Below are positions 10,511 to 21,896 of a stretch of 64,000 nucleotides of DNA, one piece after another. The position numbers and the translations under genes are program-made. Origin of the DNA: Xylogone sp. PMI_703 (Eukaryota; Ascomycota; Leotiomycetes). The stretch's first letter is position 1, and every line of letters begins with the position of its first letter. The DNA is taken from contig JAJTUQ010000003.1 in assembly GCA_021399445.1 (NCBI GenBank), positions 4,960,001-5,024,000 of the forward strand. The letters run 5' to 3'. The notes beneath the pieces were generated by a model, which worked only from the letters and a program-made list of their open reading frames with translations, did no database searches and was not told where the DNA came from.

Positions 10511-12066
10511 TTATCATAGATTCTCGTGTAATAATTCAGAATGGATGACTATCGCTGTAATTGTATCAATCTTTGCAAGGTTCGATCCTCGTGCTGGTAC
10601 TCCTGCTGGCGTACCACCATGGCATTGGAAAGATCCTACTATGGTAGCAGATGTGTGTTGTTTTCCATTCGATCGTAGTTGAGCAGTAACATATCACGGC
10701 CCGATGTATTCTATTCCACCGTTCAGAATATCCAGATGTGGTTATTGCTGGACAAGTACTCCCATGAGGCCTCAGGCGCCCCAGCAGAAGTGAGGCGACA
10801 CCAAAACCTGGCGCCTTAACCACTCGGCCACGACGTGCAACAAAAAATGTGTCCAGCAGGATTCAGGAGACATCATTGGTTCAAAGTTCACACCTCAGGT
10901 ATTTCCGCAGATGCCAAGATGGATGGCTTGCAACTCAAGCAACCCTAACCCGACTCGAGCATCTACGCCATCCTTTGATCAAATGGACCTACCAAAGTAC
11001 TGCTTCTTACGGTCCTTTCTTCAGCGCCAGGTAATGCCCTCAAAATCGCCTTTGGCGAAGAAAATATTAAGGGTCCTTTCGATACAAAAAAGCTACTAGA
11101 CTTAATCTGTGACTAGCTCCGAGCTACTACAGCGCGGATCCAAGGCTAGAAAGCTTGTGATTCACGACAGGGTAAGATGGTACCCAATGAGGTGCGAAGG
11201 GTATTCAAGCAAAAAGCTTGACTTTGGTGCTAAGTTCGCTCTTTGTTCGGGCTACAACGCAGTACCAGAGATAGAGGCTCACAGGGCTGATCACGCTGTG
11301 ATTTTAGTGGGCAACCACTTCTAAGTAGGTGCGGTTCTCGTACCTGAACGGGCCGGTACAGCCCTAAGTGCTTGATTATTGTACAGCCTGTAGTTGCTAC
11401 TGTTACGGCAGCTGCGATGGGGGATTTGGGTTGAATAGGATGGATGTCTTGATGCTTCAGAGCAATCCCGACAACTGGCAAACTATGTGGGCAGAGTATT
11501 CAGTAAATAGATATTGAAAGCAAATTAGAAGACATTATATTGAATAAGAGACTCAAACTTAAAGTTTTCATTCAGCTTTAAAAACGTATTCTTTCGATTT
11601 CTCCCTTCATCTTCTTTGCGAACCCTTAACTCGCAAAATTCGGGTGTACCTGACCCAAGAAAAACCGACCCCTGGTACCTGACGATCACTGAAGCTCACG
11701 ATGCTAGATAGTTTGGTTGAGACTTCAGTACCTCTCCCAAAACGGAAATGAATGAGCTCAGAATGTGATCGTTCAGCACAGCCAGTCAAAGTCTGAATAT
11801 GCCTTTCTTGCAAACACTTGTCTATAAAGTCGCTCCTTCCCTCCCTGTCTTCGCTCTTCGTTCTTTCCTCACGGTTATCAAGACTTGACTCACATAGCCC
11901 ACTCAGAGGATACATTCACGCTCATATTCACTCGACTACATTCTTCATTAGCTCCATTCACTCTCACAGAGTCTCTCTTATTATTCACTTACTATCATCA
12001 TTCACCATCGTCATTATCTCTCAATATCCTCACACACCCTCAGCTCCTATAGACACCTCCCTCACA
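10511..12066. other. Intergenic; tRNA-like A box, then C/T-rich leader
   Basis: No intact gene. 10799-10838 resembles the 5' half of a serine/leucine tRNA on the minus strand. 10840-11330 contains disconnected short open frames in all three plus frames, possibly a decayed gene, but I cannot name it. 11818-12066 is rich in C and T with many CTCAC/TCATT words and is most likely the transcribed leader of the next gene. Confidence 0.5.
10799..10838 (-). pseudogene. Possible tRNA 5'-half relic (Ser/Leu type)
   Basis: On the minus strand, 10831-10812 reads GTGGCCGAGTGGTTAAGGCG, a near-perfect pol III A box with the D-arm of a class II (Ser/Leu) tRNA. The following bases do not form a paired anticodon stem, and no T-arm/B box follows within 100 bases in the same orientation, so it is not a working tRNA gene. 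A plus-strand B-box-like GGTTCGATCC at about 10578 points the other way. Chance resemblance cannot be excluded. Confidence 0.3.
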
Positions 12067-12516
12067 ATGGCTCACTTCCAAGGAAACTCCCTCGCCATCA
12101 CCACGGCGGGCTCCAAGTCCTCAGGACTCAAGTCCAGAATCGCCAATGCAGTCCACCACACGGCTGCACTAATCTTCACCACCACCACTACCACCACCAC
12201 CAATGAGGACGCACCACCACCCAACCGCAGCGTCTCATTCGCGCCCACCACCCCCGACACCCACAGCTCCGCCGCATTCCTCACCAAGCGCGCAGCGTGG
12301 GAAAGAGCCACCCGCGAGCAGTTCCACACCAGCAAGCAGATCCTCGCACTCACGCCGCGGAAGAAGGTGCGCTTCAGTCCGGTGATGGAGGTCATCCCGG
12401 TGCCGCGGACGTGGAAGAAGCCATTGTTCGCTCTCGACGCGGAGGTCATTCCCGAGAAGAGGATCGAGCGATTTACGATCCTTGAGACGATCGAGGAGGA
12501 GGAGAATGAGGAGTAG
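12067..12516 (+). CDS. Small disordered hypothetical protein with RVxF-like motifs
   Basis: Single-exon frame of 149 residues starting at ATG 12067 (ACAATGG context). The frame is open further upstream to 11818, but that part is C/T-rich leader without a good start. The protein is low in complexity: an eight-threonine run at 38-45, a proline/serine-rich middle and an acidic C-terminus (ETIEEEENEE). Two short segments, RSVSF (54-58) and KVRF (100-103), fit the RVxF docking pattern for protein phosphatase 1. The second sits in TPRKKVRFSPVMEVIPVP, the most protein-like part. No domain recognised. GC-rich codons unlike the flanking sequence support coding. Role unknown. Confidence 0.65.
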   Translation: MAHFQGNSLAITTAGSKSSGLKSRIANAVHHTAALIFTTTTTTTTNEDAPPPNRSVSFAPTTPDTHSSAAFLTKRAAWERATREQFHTSKQILALTPRKKVRFSPVMEVIPVPRTWKKPLFALDAEVIPEKRIERFTILETIEEEENEE

Positions 12517-15500
12517 ATGACTCTGGCCCGGCATTTCTCGAGAGGGCCCCGACGACGACTTTATGGATGAGGAGGAGGAGGAATAGGCGCTGCGAGCTCG
12601 TGTTCTCGCATGCACCCTTGGTGGAGTTTGGATTTAAATGCCACGGCCCGTGTTTCGTGCGCATTGTCTGGTTTGCGGGCTCGTGTTCCCGCCTTTGGCA
12701 TCTCTCGGTGTTTGGATTCGGAGGAGTTGGATTGCATTTTGGGATTTGGGCATTGGGCATATGGGCATATGGCATGGAGGTTTAAAAGTTGTGCTAGTCT
12801 TTTATAGACTTTGGAACTGAGGTTCCTTCTGTTCTCTGTTAATAGAACATAGATAAAGTTTCTGAATAAAAGTAATATTCACAATTGAAAATGTCTTGAT
12901 TGATGTTCTTGTGATTGTTGTGATCCTTGCGTTGTCGTGATTCTATGACGGTATTTGTGAATTTGTAAGGTGATTGCAGTTCATCTCGTACTGAGAGACT
13001 TTTGATATTAATCTAAGTTATTTAGTTTTCCTTTATTGATGTAAGTGAAGAAGAGCTAAAATACCTTGCGTAGGTAGCGTTCTGAGAGTTTTTTCTGTGA
13101 GGTTGTGAGGTAGTTTAGTGAGTTTACCGGCACATCGCAATCGCCAAGTTGTCGACAGCTATTATGGACACGCAAAGTAGCCGCAGAGCGCTGTACATTC
13201 TGATGGTTTTCGCCTTGGCTATGAACTTAATTAAATGAATCTTTCATCGTACTTTTTATTAATTTTTACAATGTTATCGAATATAATTCAATTGTACATA
13301 AGAGGTCCCGAAGACACGTCGTCTCCGAAGTTCAAATTGAGTGTAGTCTTGTTTTACTAAATTTAGAAGTGATAAGAGCCCGAGAGGATACGTACTAATT
13401 ACTGTAATAGTGGCCTTGCACTAGCAAAGAGCCTCGTACGACAGTAGGACAGATACTGCACTCTAGCTTGTCTGGTTACTTTCCCCTCGGCTTTCTATCG
13501 CATGCTCGCAATACTGATTAATTCGACTTGGTACCTGTCGAGCCTGTCTATCAATGCGCCGTCAGCGTGGTATCATTCGAGCGCACGGAGCCAGCACATG
13601 TCGTCACAACTTGATTACTGTGGTGGTATTGAGCAAGGGGCAAATTGAAGCCCGGATTATCTCCGCACAAAGAAGAGCATTGCTCTCCGAAAGCCAAAGC
13701 CAAAAGCCACAATGACTTCATTTTCCCACGCACGAGACATGTTACCCCTCTGAGCTCGGATCGCAAGGCAACGTCGGGGTTCTGGGCCTTGGCGGAAAAT
13801 GCGGGCGAGGCGCCAACTGGTCGTGTTGGATTATGAACAGTGTGAATAATCCGGGGCGTTCCACGGCTGGTCGGCACAACATTACGGGTACGGTCGCTGA
13901 GTCGTTGCTCTGATAAGCGACCGGTTGCTGGTATTGCGACTGTGGATGTGGTGATTTGAGTTGTTCCTCAAGTATGTAAGCAAATGGAATTTCCATTTTT
14001 GGGTGCTTCTCCCAGCCACCTGCAATGCTCAATAAAGCCGATGCCGGTAGACGGCCATTTTGCCACCTGACCTGGACCCCTCGATGGAACGGCTTCTTCT
14101 TGCGGTTTGTACCTCTTCCGTACGTGCCGGCGATACTGCTGGCCACTTGTGCGTGCCAGTGGGACCGGCCCCGTTACCGTACTTGAACGGGAGGAACAAA
14201 GGCTTGTTGCCGTTTATCCTTTCGGCGGAGAAAGTGGACGAATGTGTCAACGGCCATGGACTCGCCTGATTCGGTCGGGGGAAGCAGAAAAGACTGACAT
14301 GCTTTTCTTTTTGCATGACTTGGACCCATTTGCTACAGTACTGTATTATTCTTCGCTTCTGCATGGCATTACTGTGTACTGTATGCCGGTTACCGTATTG
14401 GGTGTGTCCTGGATGGACGTCGCTGGCAGAAAGCTTTTCCCATGACTCTCTCTCGCCAGTCTCGCCAGTCTCGTTTCCTGGGGCCCTGGCCAGACGCATC
14501 CACGCTCGTCCAGCCAGCACACAATCCCGCCACGCAGCAGGATCCGTATTCGTAATGGCCGCAGCGCCGTGGCGGTTTTAAGGTTCGCTGGGGATCGTCT
14601 AAGAGACCGCCTCGATCGGGAGAAGTTGTGTACTGTATGGAGTATTGTGGTATGCAGTTTTCGTCTTTCGTCGGCGAATGCAAAAGGTGCTCAATCGATT
14701 GGATCTTGCTTCTCTGTATGCCCAATTTCACCGGTATTTGTTCATTGTGTTCATTCTTGGGATTGTCCTGGTGGCATATTAGCTTTGTATTAGTTGAAGC
14801 CCAATAATGCGCAAAGGGTCCAGAAGGTCCAGCGTGTGTTCTGGACCAGCGCGAGGATTGGCCTGGAGCTATCGTAGATAAACTGGCGATCGACAACCAA
14901 ACCGTTGCTATCACGACAACTTCAGAGACAACGAGACAACTTTTGGAGGCACGATAATGGAACGGTGGATCAGCCGGGAACGCCCTGAGAGAATCTCGAA
15001 CTCACCTCGACTCCTGCATCTCCGCCATCGTGGAGTTTGGACGAGGCAGATGACCAAGCAAAAAAAACCAGAGCGGTGCAGCGCCTGAAGGGTCTAGCAT
15101 TGTGCAGCATTGATCAGAATTGTCCAGCGCCCGGCGACAACACCGCTCCGTGGCCACGTCATTGGCTGGCGGCTCTCGCAAGGCACCCAAGGCACGAACA
15201 GTTAAGGGCTGAGGCATCAACTCTCCTCAACCAATCACCTCTGTCCATCAGCAGCATCAGCTTAGCTGACTGGCTGGTGCTGCGCCTTGCCTCACTCCAG
15301 CCACGGTTGTTTGCGTTGCACCTGGATGAAACCTCCAAGACCCAGAGTTCATGAGAAATTCAAGAATACACATACACATACATAATATACGCACACACAA
15401 ACAGCCTGCATTGTGATATGAATCAGAAAATTAACTGCAAAATGCAGCAGGCGGCCAGATAGAGGTTGTGTCGGATGTGTCGGGGCATCTGATGCTGATG

Positions 15501-16218
15501 CTGCAGCTGCCGGAGCAGATTGGTTCACACCGCAGGAACGCTGAATCTCTTGCGGCCGCACCCGACCCTCGCTGGCCTCGCACGCCTTTTTGCACCTTGC
15601 ACCTTCCGAGCTTCCTGCCCTCTCTTCCTTCCACTCCAACCCATGCCTGAGCCCTCACGTTTCCACTCTTTTTTTACTTTCCCTCCCATGGCGCGCCGAT
15701 GCGGTGACAGGTCCGGACTAGCACCGTAGATTTATCATCTTTATTTATCGAGCCTCGAGGAAAAAAGGCGGGTCCCTTGACCACAATCCTCGTCAACTTG
15801 GCTCCAGGCGCACATCCGCTGCTTATATCCACCGACTCTCTCTCACCTCACCTCACCTCAACCTCGCCCTTCTCCTCGGTTCGTTCTCTCCATCTGCGAT
15901 CCTCACTGCTCTTCTCGCGGCCGCTGCACTCGTTGGTTGCGGCCCTCGCCATTGTCCTTCCCTCTCTTGCCGGACAATTGATGCCATGCATAGTGCCTAG
16001 GCGCCGTGTGTTGGTCTATGCGGTTGTGAGTGAAACAGCGAGTGTGCCTTGAGAAGGCACCTGGTAGAGAGACAACAACAAGAAGACTCCTTTGGTGTGT
16101 GAATTAAATGTGCCTAGGCTGCCGACAACAATACCCATAATACATCCGCCAATTTCCTTGCCTCAGATAGACTTTCGTGCCTCCATCCCGGACCATCCGG
16201 GTCCTTCGCTACTATCCG
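12517..16218. other. Long intergenic region and Vps62-gene leader
   Basis: About 3.7 kb with no supported gene. Open frames of 60-174 codons at 13.5-15.7 kb overlap on both strands and show no domain or splice logic. A CA-rich stretch lies at 15361-15405 and a CTCAC repeat at 15845-15865. The last 400 bases are C/T-rich, typical of a fungal promoter and leader. If transcription starts near 15900, an upstream ATG at 15980 would open a 24-codon frame closing at 16052. Confidence 0.55.
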
Positions 16219-17901
16219 ATGTACGCCCTACGACGCTTCGTCATTGTCTTCCTGATCCTCCTCATCGCCTGGGTTGGTGTTGGAGCTCTGCACCGCCATC
16301 TCGACCCCAATAAAACAAAGTCGGAGGAGGAGAGGGAGGACGCAAAATGGATTGCCTCGTCGCAGTACTTTCTAGATCGTTTCGCCTGCCGATACTTCTC
16401 GCTTTGCGGCCTGGCCCATTTCCGCCCTGATCCGGCCGTGAGGAAGTGGAAGAAAAAGAAGAAGAATAATCTCGCCAGCGAAGACCTCGAGGGCGAGTTA
16501 GATGACCTCGATGGGCCCTTCGAGGACTGGGAAGATGTCATGAGCCGCCGGAATCTGACTCCTGGAGAGTTGAACGGCATGGGCCAGATCATAAAGGATG
16601 TCCCGCAGTTCGTCCTTGATGCTGCCCCGCTGGTGCATCTGTATTCTGGCGAGCAGTTCTGGCCCTCCAGCATGGTCGACCACCTCGCGAACACTATCCC
16701 TCACGAGAACCACACTGCGCTGCCAGTCGAAGGTATGCGCTATACACTCGATAACCTAGCCGATCTCCACAACCTGTCGCCAGTATCCCGCTCGCTCTTC
16801 CTCCAAAGCAAGGATGATGTCGAGGATCGTCCAACCTGGCTTGGCAGTGCACACAATGTACCAGTACCACATAGAGATGGTTCATATGACGGGGAGGAGG
16901 AGGATGATAGCGATATCGTCGACCCGTCCACCCTCTATGAGGATGACGGCAGGTCGGACCCAGAGAGGCCTATGTGGTGGGATATGGATTCGGAATCAAT
17001 GCCGTCCTCTGATCCTGGCCGGATATCAAACCTGCAGCCTGAAGCTCATTCTCCCCTCAAAACTGATCTTCGTCGTCGACATATCCGTCGTCCCGCAGAA
17101 CAGACCCCCATACAAAGCCCCGATCCCAGCGGCTACTCATCTGCCCCTGCTATCCTCGTTCTCATCGACAAAGGCCATGGTGTGCTGGATGCTTTCTGGT
17201 TCTACTTCTATTCGTATAACCTGGGCACAACTGTCTTCAATATGCGCTTTGGAAACCATGTCGGCGACTGGGAGCACAGTCTCATCCGCTTTCACAATGG
17301 CAAGCCTAAGGCCGTGTTCTTCAGTGCTCACTCAGGAGGTACAGCATATACCTGGGATGCAGTTGAAAAAGGCAAAGGAGGAAGACCCGTTCTGTATAGC
17401 GCACGCGGTAGCCATGCCATGTATGCGATGCCGGGCAGGCACCCTTACGTACTGCCGTTCGGTATCCTCGCCGACGTTACCGACAAGGGCCCACTATGGG
17501 ACCCCATCAAGAATTACTTGGGGTACTCATACAAGACGACCATTACGCACGACATCGATGCGGAGTCAGCTAAGACTAACTCCTCATTATTGTCTTCCAT
17601 TCTCTCCGGCTCACCAGATGACGATTTCCTCTCCGCTACCGTAGCCGACCAGTTTGAGCCGCTATCTTCCAATCCCAACGCCCCCACCTCCTGGTTCTGG
17701 TACAGAGGACACTGGGGTGACAAGTTCTATAAGCTGAATGACTTGCGTCAATGGCGCTTCTTTGGGCAATACCACTATGTCAACGGACCCCTGGGACCCA
17801 TCTACAAGAACCTTGGCCGAAGTAAAGTTTGCCAATCAAGAGGCAAATGCGTGCTGCTTGACAGCCTGGAGAAAGGGAAGAAAGCAAGCTGGATCAGCTA
17901 G
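16219..17901 (+). CDS. Vps62/TDA6-family protein (DUF946)
   Basis: Single exon of 560 residues from ATG 16219. The frame is open 42 nt further upstream, but only from a GTG. The N-terminus is a signal anchor (RRFVIVFLILLIAWVGVGAL, residues 5-24), followed by a basic KKKKKNN patch near 80 and an acidic linker around 215-250. The conserved C-terminal half carries the family signature: VLIDKGHGVLDAFWFYF, FGNHVGDWEHSLIRF, FSAHSGGTAYTW and ARGSHAMYAMPGRHPYV. Yeast Vps62 is linked to vacuolar protein sorting, but the biochemical activity of the family is not established. The protein is probably in the secretory or vacuolar membrane system with the main domain in the lumen. No intron needed. Confidence 0.88.
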   Translation: MYALRRFVIVFLILLIAWVGVGALHRHLDPNKTKSEEEREDAKWIASSQYFLDRFACRYFSLCGLAHFRPDPAVRKWKKKKKNNLASEDLEGELDDLDGPFEDWEDVMSRRNLTPGELNGMGQIIKDVPQFVLDAAPLVHLYSGEQFWPSSMVDHLANTIPHENHTALPVEGMRYTLDNLADLHNLSPVSRSLFLQSKDDVEDRPTWLGSAHNVPVPHRDGSYDGEEEDDSDIVDPSTLYEDDGRSDPERPMWWDMDSESMPSSDPGRISNLQPEAHSPLKTDLRRRHIRRPAEQTPIQSPDPSGYSSAPAILVLIDKGHGVLDAFWFYFYSYNLGTTVFNMRFGNHVGDWEHSLIRFHNGKPKAVFFSAHSGGTAYTWDAVEKGKGGRPVLYSARGSHAMYAMPGRHPYVLPFGILADVTDKGPLWDPIKNYLGYSYKTTITHDIDAESAKTNSSLLSSILSGSPDDDFLSATVADQFEPLSSNPNAPTSWFWYRGHWGDKFYKLNDLRQWRFFGQYHYVNGPLGPIYKNLGRSKVCQSRGKCVLLDSLEKGKKASWIS

Positions 17902-20106
17902 GCTGCTATTCAATCTTTCCCCCAATAATGGCGGTAGGCTTATAAGCACCAGAGAAAAATAATACTAAAGACTCCTCGGCAACACGATCTTTCGTGTTTG
18001 CTTTGCACTCGTTTTGCTGTCTGGCATAGATATTGTCATTCGCAAACACTGATAGATTCCGAATATTTTATAGACTAGGTTTTAGGAGGAGACAGGGCGT
18101 TTTCGTCAATTTTTTTATTGCGTAGGTTGATCTATGGAGACTAGAAGGGGAACACTTGATCGGTTTCAAATCTGGCCAACGTTCCTATTCCTGAATTGGT
18201 TATCAGGGCTGAGAGCAGATGTCACATTCTCTCCAGCTGCCTGGTCGCCCTCCTTTGAGGGCGTTTTCTTTGTTTATATGTGCATGACGTTACGGTTTCT
18301 TTTGGTTTAGAATGATCACGACACTCCTTATGACAATGGGCTTTGAGGGATTGGATACACTCATTACGACATTATACCCCGGGGTTCGGTAGCGAGGGAG
18401 CGTTTTCAGACACCCCCTTTCTTGATTTTTACAAGATCATTCGATGCATAGTGATCATCGGGTTCCCTAGTTCAGCTTCTTTCTACCGCAGGATTTCTAG
18501 ATTCTTAGGTATAGGGGAAGTTACTAGGCACACCCCGATTGGTTTATAGATCTGGCATGGACGGACTGCATTTGCGGTTTTCTGTTTTCGCTGGTTGGTT
18601 GCTTTGTTTTTTTGTTGTGGCATTATCCATAATTTTTGGGATATGTTAAAGAGACTTCTAGCTACTAGATGAGATACCCAGCTACAACTACAAGCTACCA
18701 CTTTTACCTTTAACAAGCTTCCAAATTACTAAATTGATTGAATAATTTGGAGATATCCACTCTGTGACAAGACTAACTTCGAAGATCAAGAAGTTTTCAG
18801 GTAAAACCACTGTAAGTTACTACTGTAAGGGCACTCAACTGGCTGTAATGATACTATGTCCTCCGTAATCAGAAATACCGACAGTCTGCTCTCAAGAGAT
18901 GCTCAGAAGGTGGATACAATTCAGTTGTGGAATAACTGTTACCTATGCTGTACCAATAACCAATGACACAACACTATGATTCCAGTACCGTCACAAGATC
19001 TAATTAACGAATCCATCCCGAGTATAAACTCCGCTGCATGATATAAACACAGGCTCTTCTCAAATCGTGATGGAGAAAACTTTATCCAGTGCACTGAAAG
19101 CTTGTCTTGACGATTGACCGGGAGCAAGTGCTTACGGTGCCTGTAAAACTTAGATTAAGTTACTAGTTTGTTGGAAAATGCCACACTCATAATAATATAC
19201 AATAAGAGCTACAGTAATGATATAATGTCTGGGCAAATACAAAACAGAATATAAACTTAAGGAGATGTAACACGGCTATTCATCTGCTTCTTCGGCGGGC
19301 TCTAGTCATGCCAATGTGTGTATGTGAGAGATGCATAGACTTGATGCATAGCCATAGTATGACAATGAATGAGTTCCCTCAAGTAATATTCTGATCCCTA
19401 GCAAATACTCACGATAAGTAGCTCACATGCAAATCTGCTTTCTTTCCGAAGTTGTCTAAGAGCAGTGTCGTGGCCTAAGGCCTGGATACAGACACTTTGC
19501 CCAAATAGGCCATAAGCCACGAAGTTTAGCGTCCCAAAGCACATTACTGTATGCAAGCAAGATCTTCTCATCTCTCCTGGTTGAAGTCAGAAGTCGGGCA
19601 AATAAATGCACTGCCAAACCCTAATTGCCACGTAACTTTACAGCTGCTCTCTTTCTTCTGGAGCTTCGTGTGGGTGATGATCACAAGCTTGGCGGCTGTT
19701 CCCCTGCCATATGCCCCGAGTATCACAGTGCCAAGACTGCTTATAACCATATATATCTTTTAATTGGAGTACTGTTAAGTGACTTGTTGGCTGAGCCTAT
19801 TGTCAGGTGTTATTTTCCTTAGGATATACTAGCGCTCGTCTCCACTCTCGGGCGTGGCGCGCAACGTCAAGGATATGATACTGTCACTATATCACGCAAC
19901 TTGTGCTACTATAGATCCAAAAAGGTTATGGCCTTTACGGATATTGCAGCCTTGCAGTTAATTCCGTAATGTCCGCTATCTTTATATTTAAGGTCTGTTG
20001 GTGTCTATAAAGAACTTCCCATACCCTATCTAAGAAACGATATCTCCCTCGTCCGATACAACTACATCTTCATAGAGCAGCATAACGGTTATTCAAGCTC
20101 TTCACA
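17902..20106. other. Intergenic, AT-rich
   Basis: 2.2 kb downstream of the Vps62 gene and upstream of the aldo-keto reductase. Strongly AT-rich with T-runs. No frame has recognisable protein features. A TATA-like TTTATATTTAAGG lies at 19979-19991, about 120 bp before the reductase ATG. Confidence 0.55.
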
Positions 20107-21309
20107 ATGGCTAACGGACAAGCTCCTCCCATTAAGTCACTCCTGGACATACACCGAGTGCTCAGCCCGACTGCCTCCGTCAGGGTGAGCCCTCTTTGCT
20201 TAGGTACTATGGGCTTTGGCGACGCTTGGTAGGTGGCGGCTTTATTTTGTCAAGACTTCAGCAAGAAGAGGCGAACGCTCCAAATCAACCCACTAATTCC
20301 TAATAGGAAAGCAATGATGGGAGAATGCAGCAAAGAAACTGCGTTCGAAATCCTTGATCTCTTTCATTCAAAAGGGGGCAACTTCCTTGACACCGCAATC
20401 AACTACCAAAACGGAGATTCTGAAACCTGGATTGGCGAATGGATGGCTTCCCGTGATGTGAGAGACCAGATGGTCATTGCCACGAAGTATTCAACCAATT
20501 TCCAGGCCCATATGCATTCTGAAAAGCGGATCAATTCCAACTTCGGGGGCAACAGCACTAAATCTCTTCACGTATCCGTAGAGACCTCACTCAAGCGGCT
20601 CCAGACTTCTTACATCGATATTCTCTATGTCCACTGGTGGGACCATACTACTTCCGTTCCAGAGCTGATGCTAGCGCTCAATTCTCTGGTAAACCAGGGC
20701 AAAGTCCTCTACCTTGGGATTTCCGACTGTCCCGCTTGGTACGTCGCCAAATGCAACCAGTATGCTAGGGACCACGGCCTTCGAGGATTCGTCGTCTACC
20801 AAGGAGAGTGGAACGCAGCAAGACGAAGCTTTGAACGTGATATCCTCAGTCTGTGCCAAGAGGAGGGCATGGCTATTGCCCCCTGGGGAGTTATGGGCTC
20901 TGGTGCATTCAAGCCTCGGGAGCTACAAGAGAATGGCGAGGGTAGAGGCCAGGGTAGGACGAATGAAAACACCGCTGCGGTCTCAGCAGCCCTAGAAGAA
21001 GTCGCGAAACGCAAAGATACCCAGATTACGAGCGTTGCGCTAGCTTATGTGATGCACAAGGCGCCATATGTCTTCCCCATATGTGGCTGTCGTAAGGTGG
21101 AGCATCTGAAGGGGAACATAGATGCATTGTCGGTAGCACTTACTGATGAGGACATCAAGGAGATCGACGGAGCTGCACCATTCGATTTGGGATTCCCGTT
21201 CAATTTGATAGGTGCTACGGCAGAGGACTGCTGGAATATGAACGCGAGAGGCAACTTTGCTTATGTATCGGGGCCGAAGCCTATTCCAGCACGCAAGTTG
21301 GAGAAATAA
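20107..21309 (+). CDS. Aldo-keto reductase, aryl-alcohol dehydrogenase type
   Basis: Exons 20107..20228 and 20307..21309 (intron 20229..20306, GTAGGT..TAG) give 374 residues. The AKR catalytic tetrad is visible: Asp69 and Tyr74 in NFLDTAINYQNG, Lys101 in IATKY and His150 in DILYVHWWD. The later DxxGAxFKPR-like stretch and the C-terminal PICGCRKVEHLKGN, which corresponds to the cofactor-clamping part, match the AKR9/norsolorinic-acid-reductase-like group. Members reduce aromatic or aliphatic aldehydes with NADPH in the cytosol. The substrate here is unknown. A P450 gene follows 590 bp downstream on the same strand, so the two may serve one small oxidative pathway. Confidence 0.9.
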
Positions 21310-21896
21310 CTTGCCTTTGGAATGTAGATGAGGGTATTACGGAATGAAATATAAAATAATAAAATGAAGAAAGTTCTGCACTCTAAGCAGTGTAACTAAG
21401 CCCACAGATATTTATAAGTGATAGAGGTAGGGTCATAGTTGGCGCAAGCTAACGCTCCTTGCGGTTTATTCTAGATAAACTATCTCATACCGTAAGCATC
21501 AAAGACCGAATGACGTATGAGGATAACCCAGTCCCGTAAACCGTTGTCTCAGAACCAAAAGGAGAACTCCAGTTAAACTGGCTACCTACACCCCGTTATA
21601 TCTGTGTTCTGATACGTTGGAACTTGCATCCAAATACCCCGCGATAGTACAGCTACGCAAGCCACTTTCGATACCAGCAGGTAACATTTTCGCATGGCAT
21701 AGCCAATAACGACGTCTCTAATGCACATAATTTATCTGCTAGCGCCTTACTGCTGCATGTATATTTGGAAATTCAGCTCCACGATGTTCTTAGTTGCACG
21801 TTTAATGCTCCCGAAAGCTCGCGGATGAGATATATTTTATAGCTCTGATGCATACCTTTGAATGATTGTCAACACTTACGGCCAGCCTCAGCGAAG
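21310..21896. other. Intergenic, AKR terminator / P450 promoter
   Basis: 587 bp between two co-directional genes. The first 60 bases are A-rich with AATAAAATGAAG, a plausible poly(A) region for the reductase gene. A TATATTTTATAG TATA-like element lies at 21831-21842, about 60 bp before the P450 ATG. No gene seen. Confidence 0.5.

Noticed and set aside
10560..10600. Plus-strand B-box-like GGTTCGATCC as a tRNA 3' half
   Set aside because: The flanking bases do not pair as a T-stem and no plus-strand A box lies at tRNA distance.
10840..11330. Possible decayed gene downstream of the dihydroorotase gene
   Set aside because: Short open stretches exist in several frames, but no family was recognisable and no splice path connects them.
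11818..12066. N-terminal extension of the small disordered protein
   Set aside because: The frame is open, but the DNA is C/T-rich leader with Ser/His-rich random-looking translation; ATG 12067 has a better context.
14029..14914. Minus-strand open frames of 163 and 174 codons
   Set aside because: They overlap plus-strand frames of similar length, contain no domain and lie in a GC-rich stretch where stops are rare by chance.
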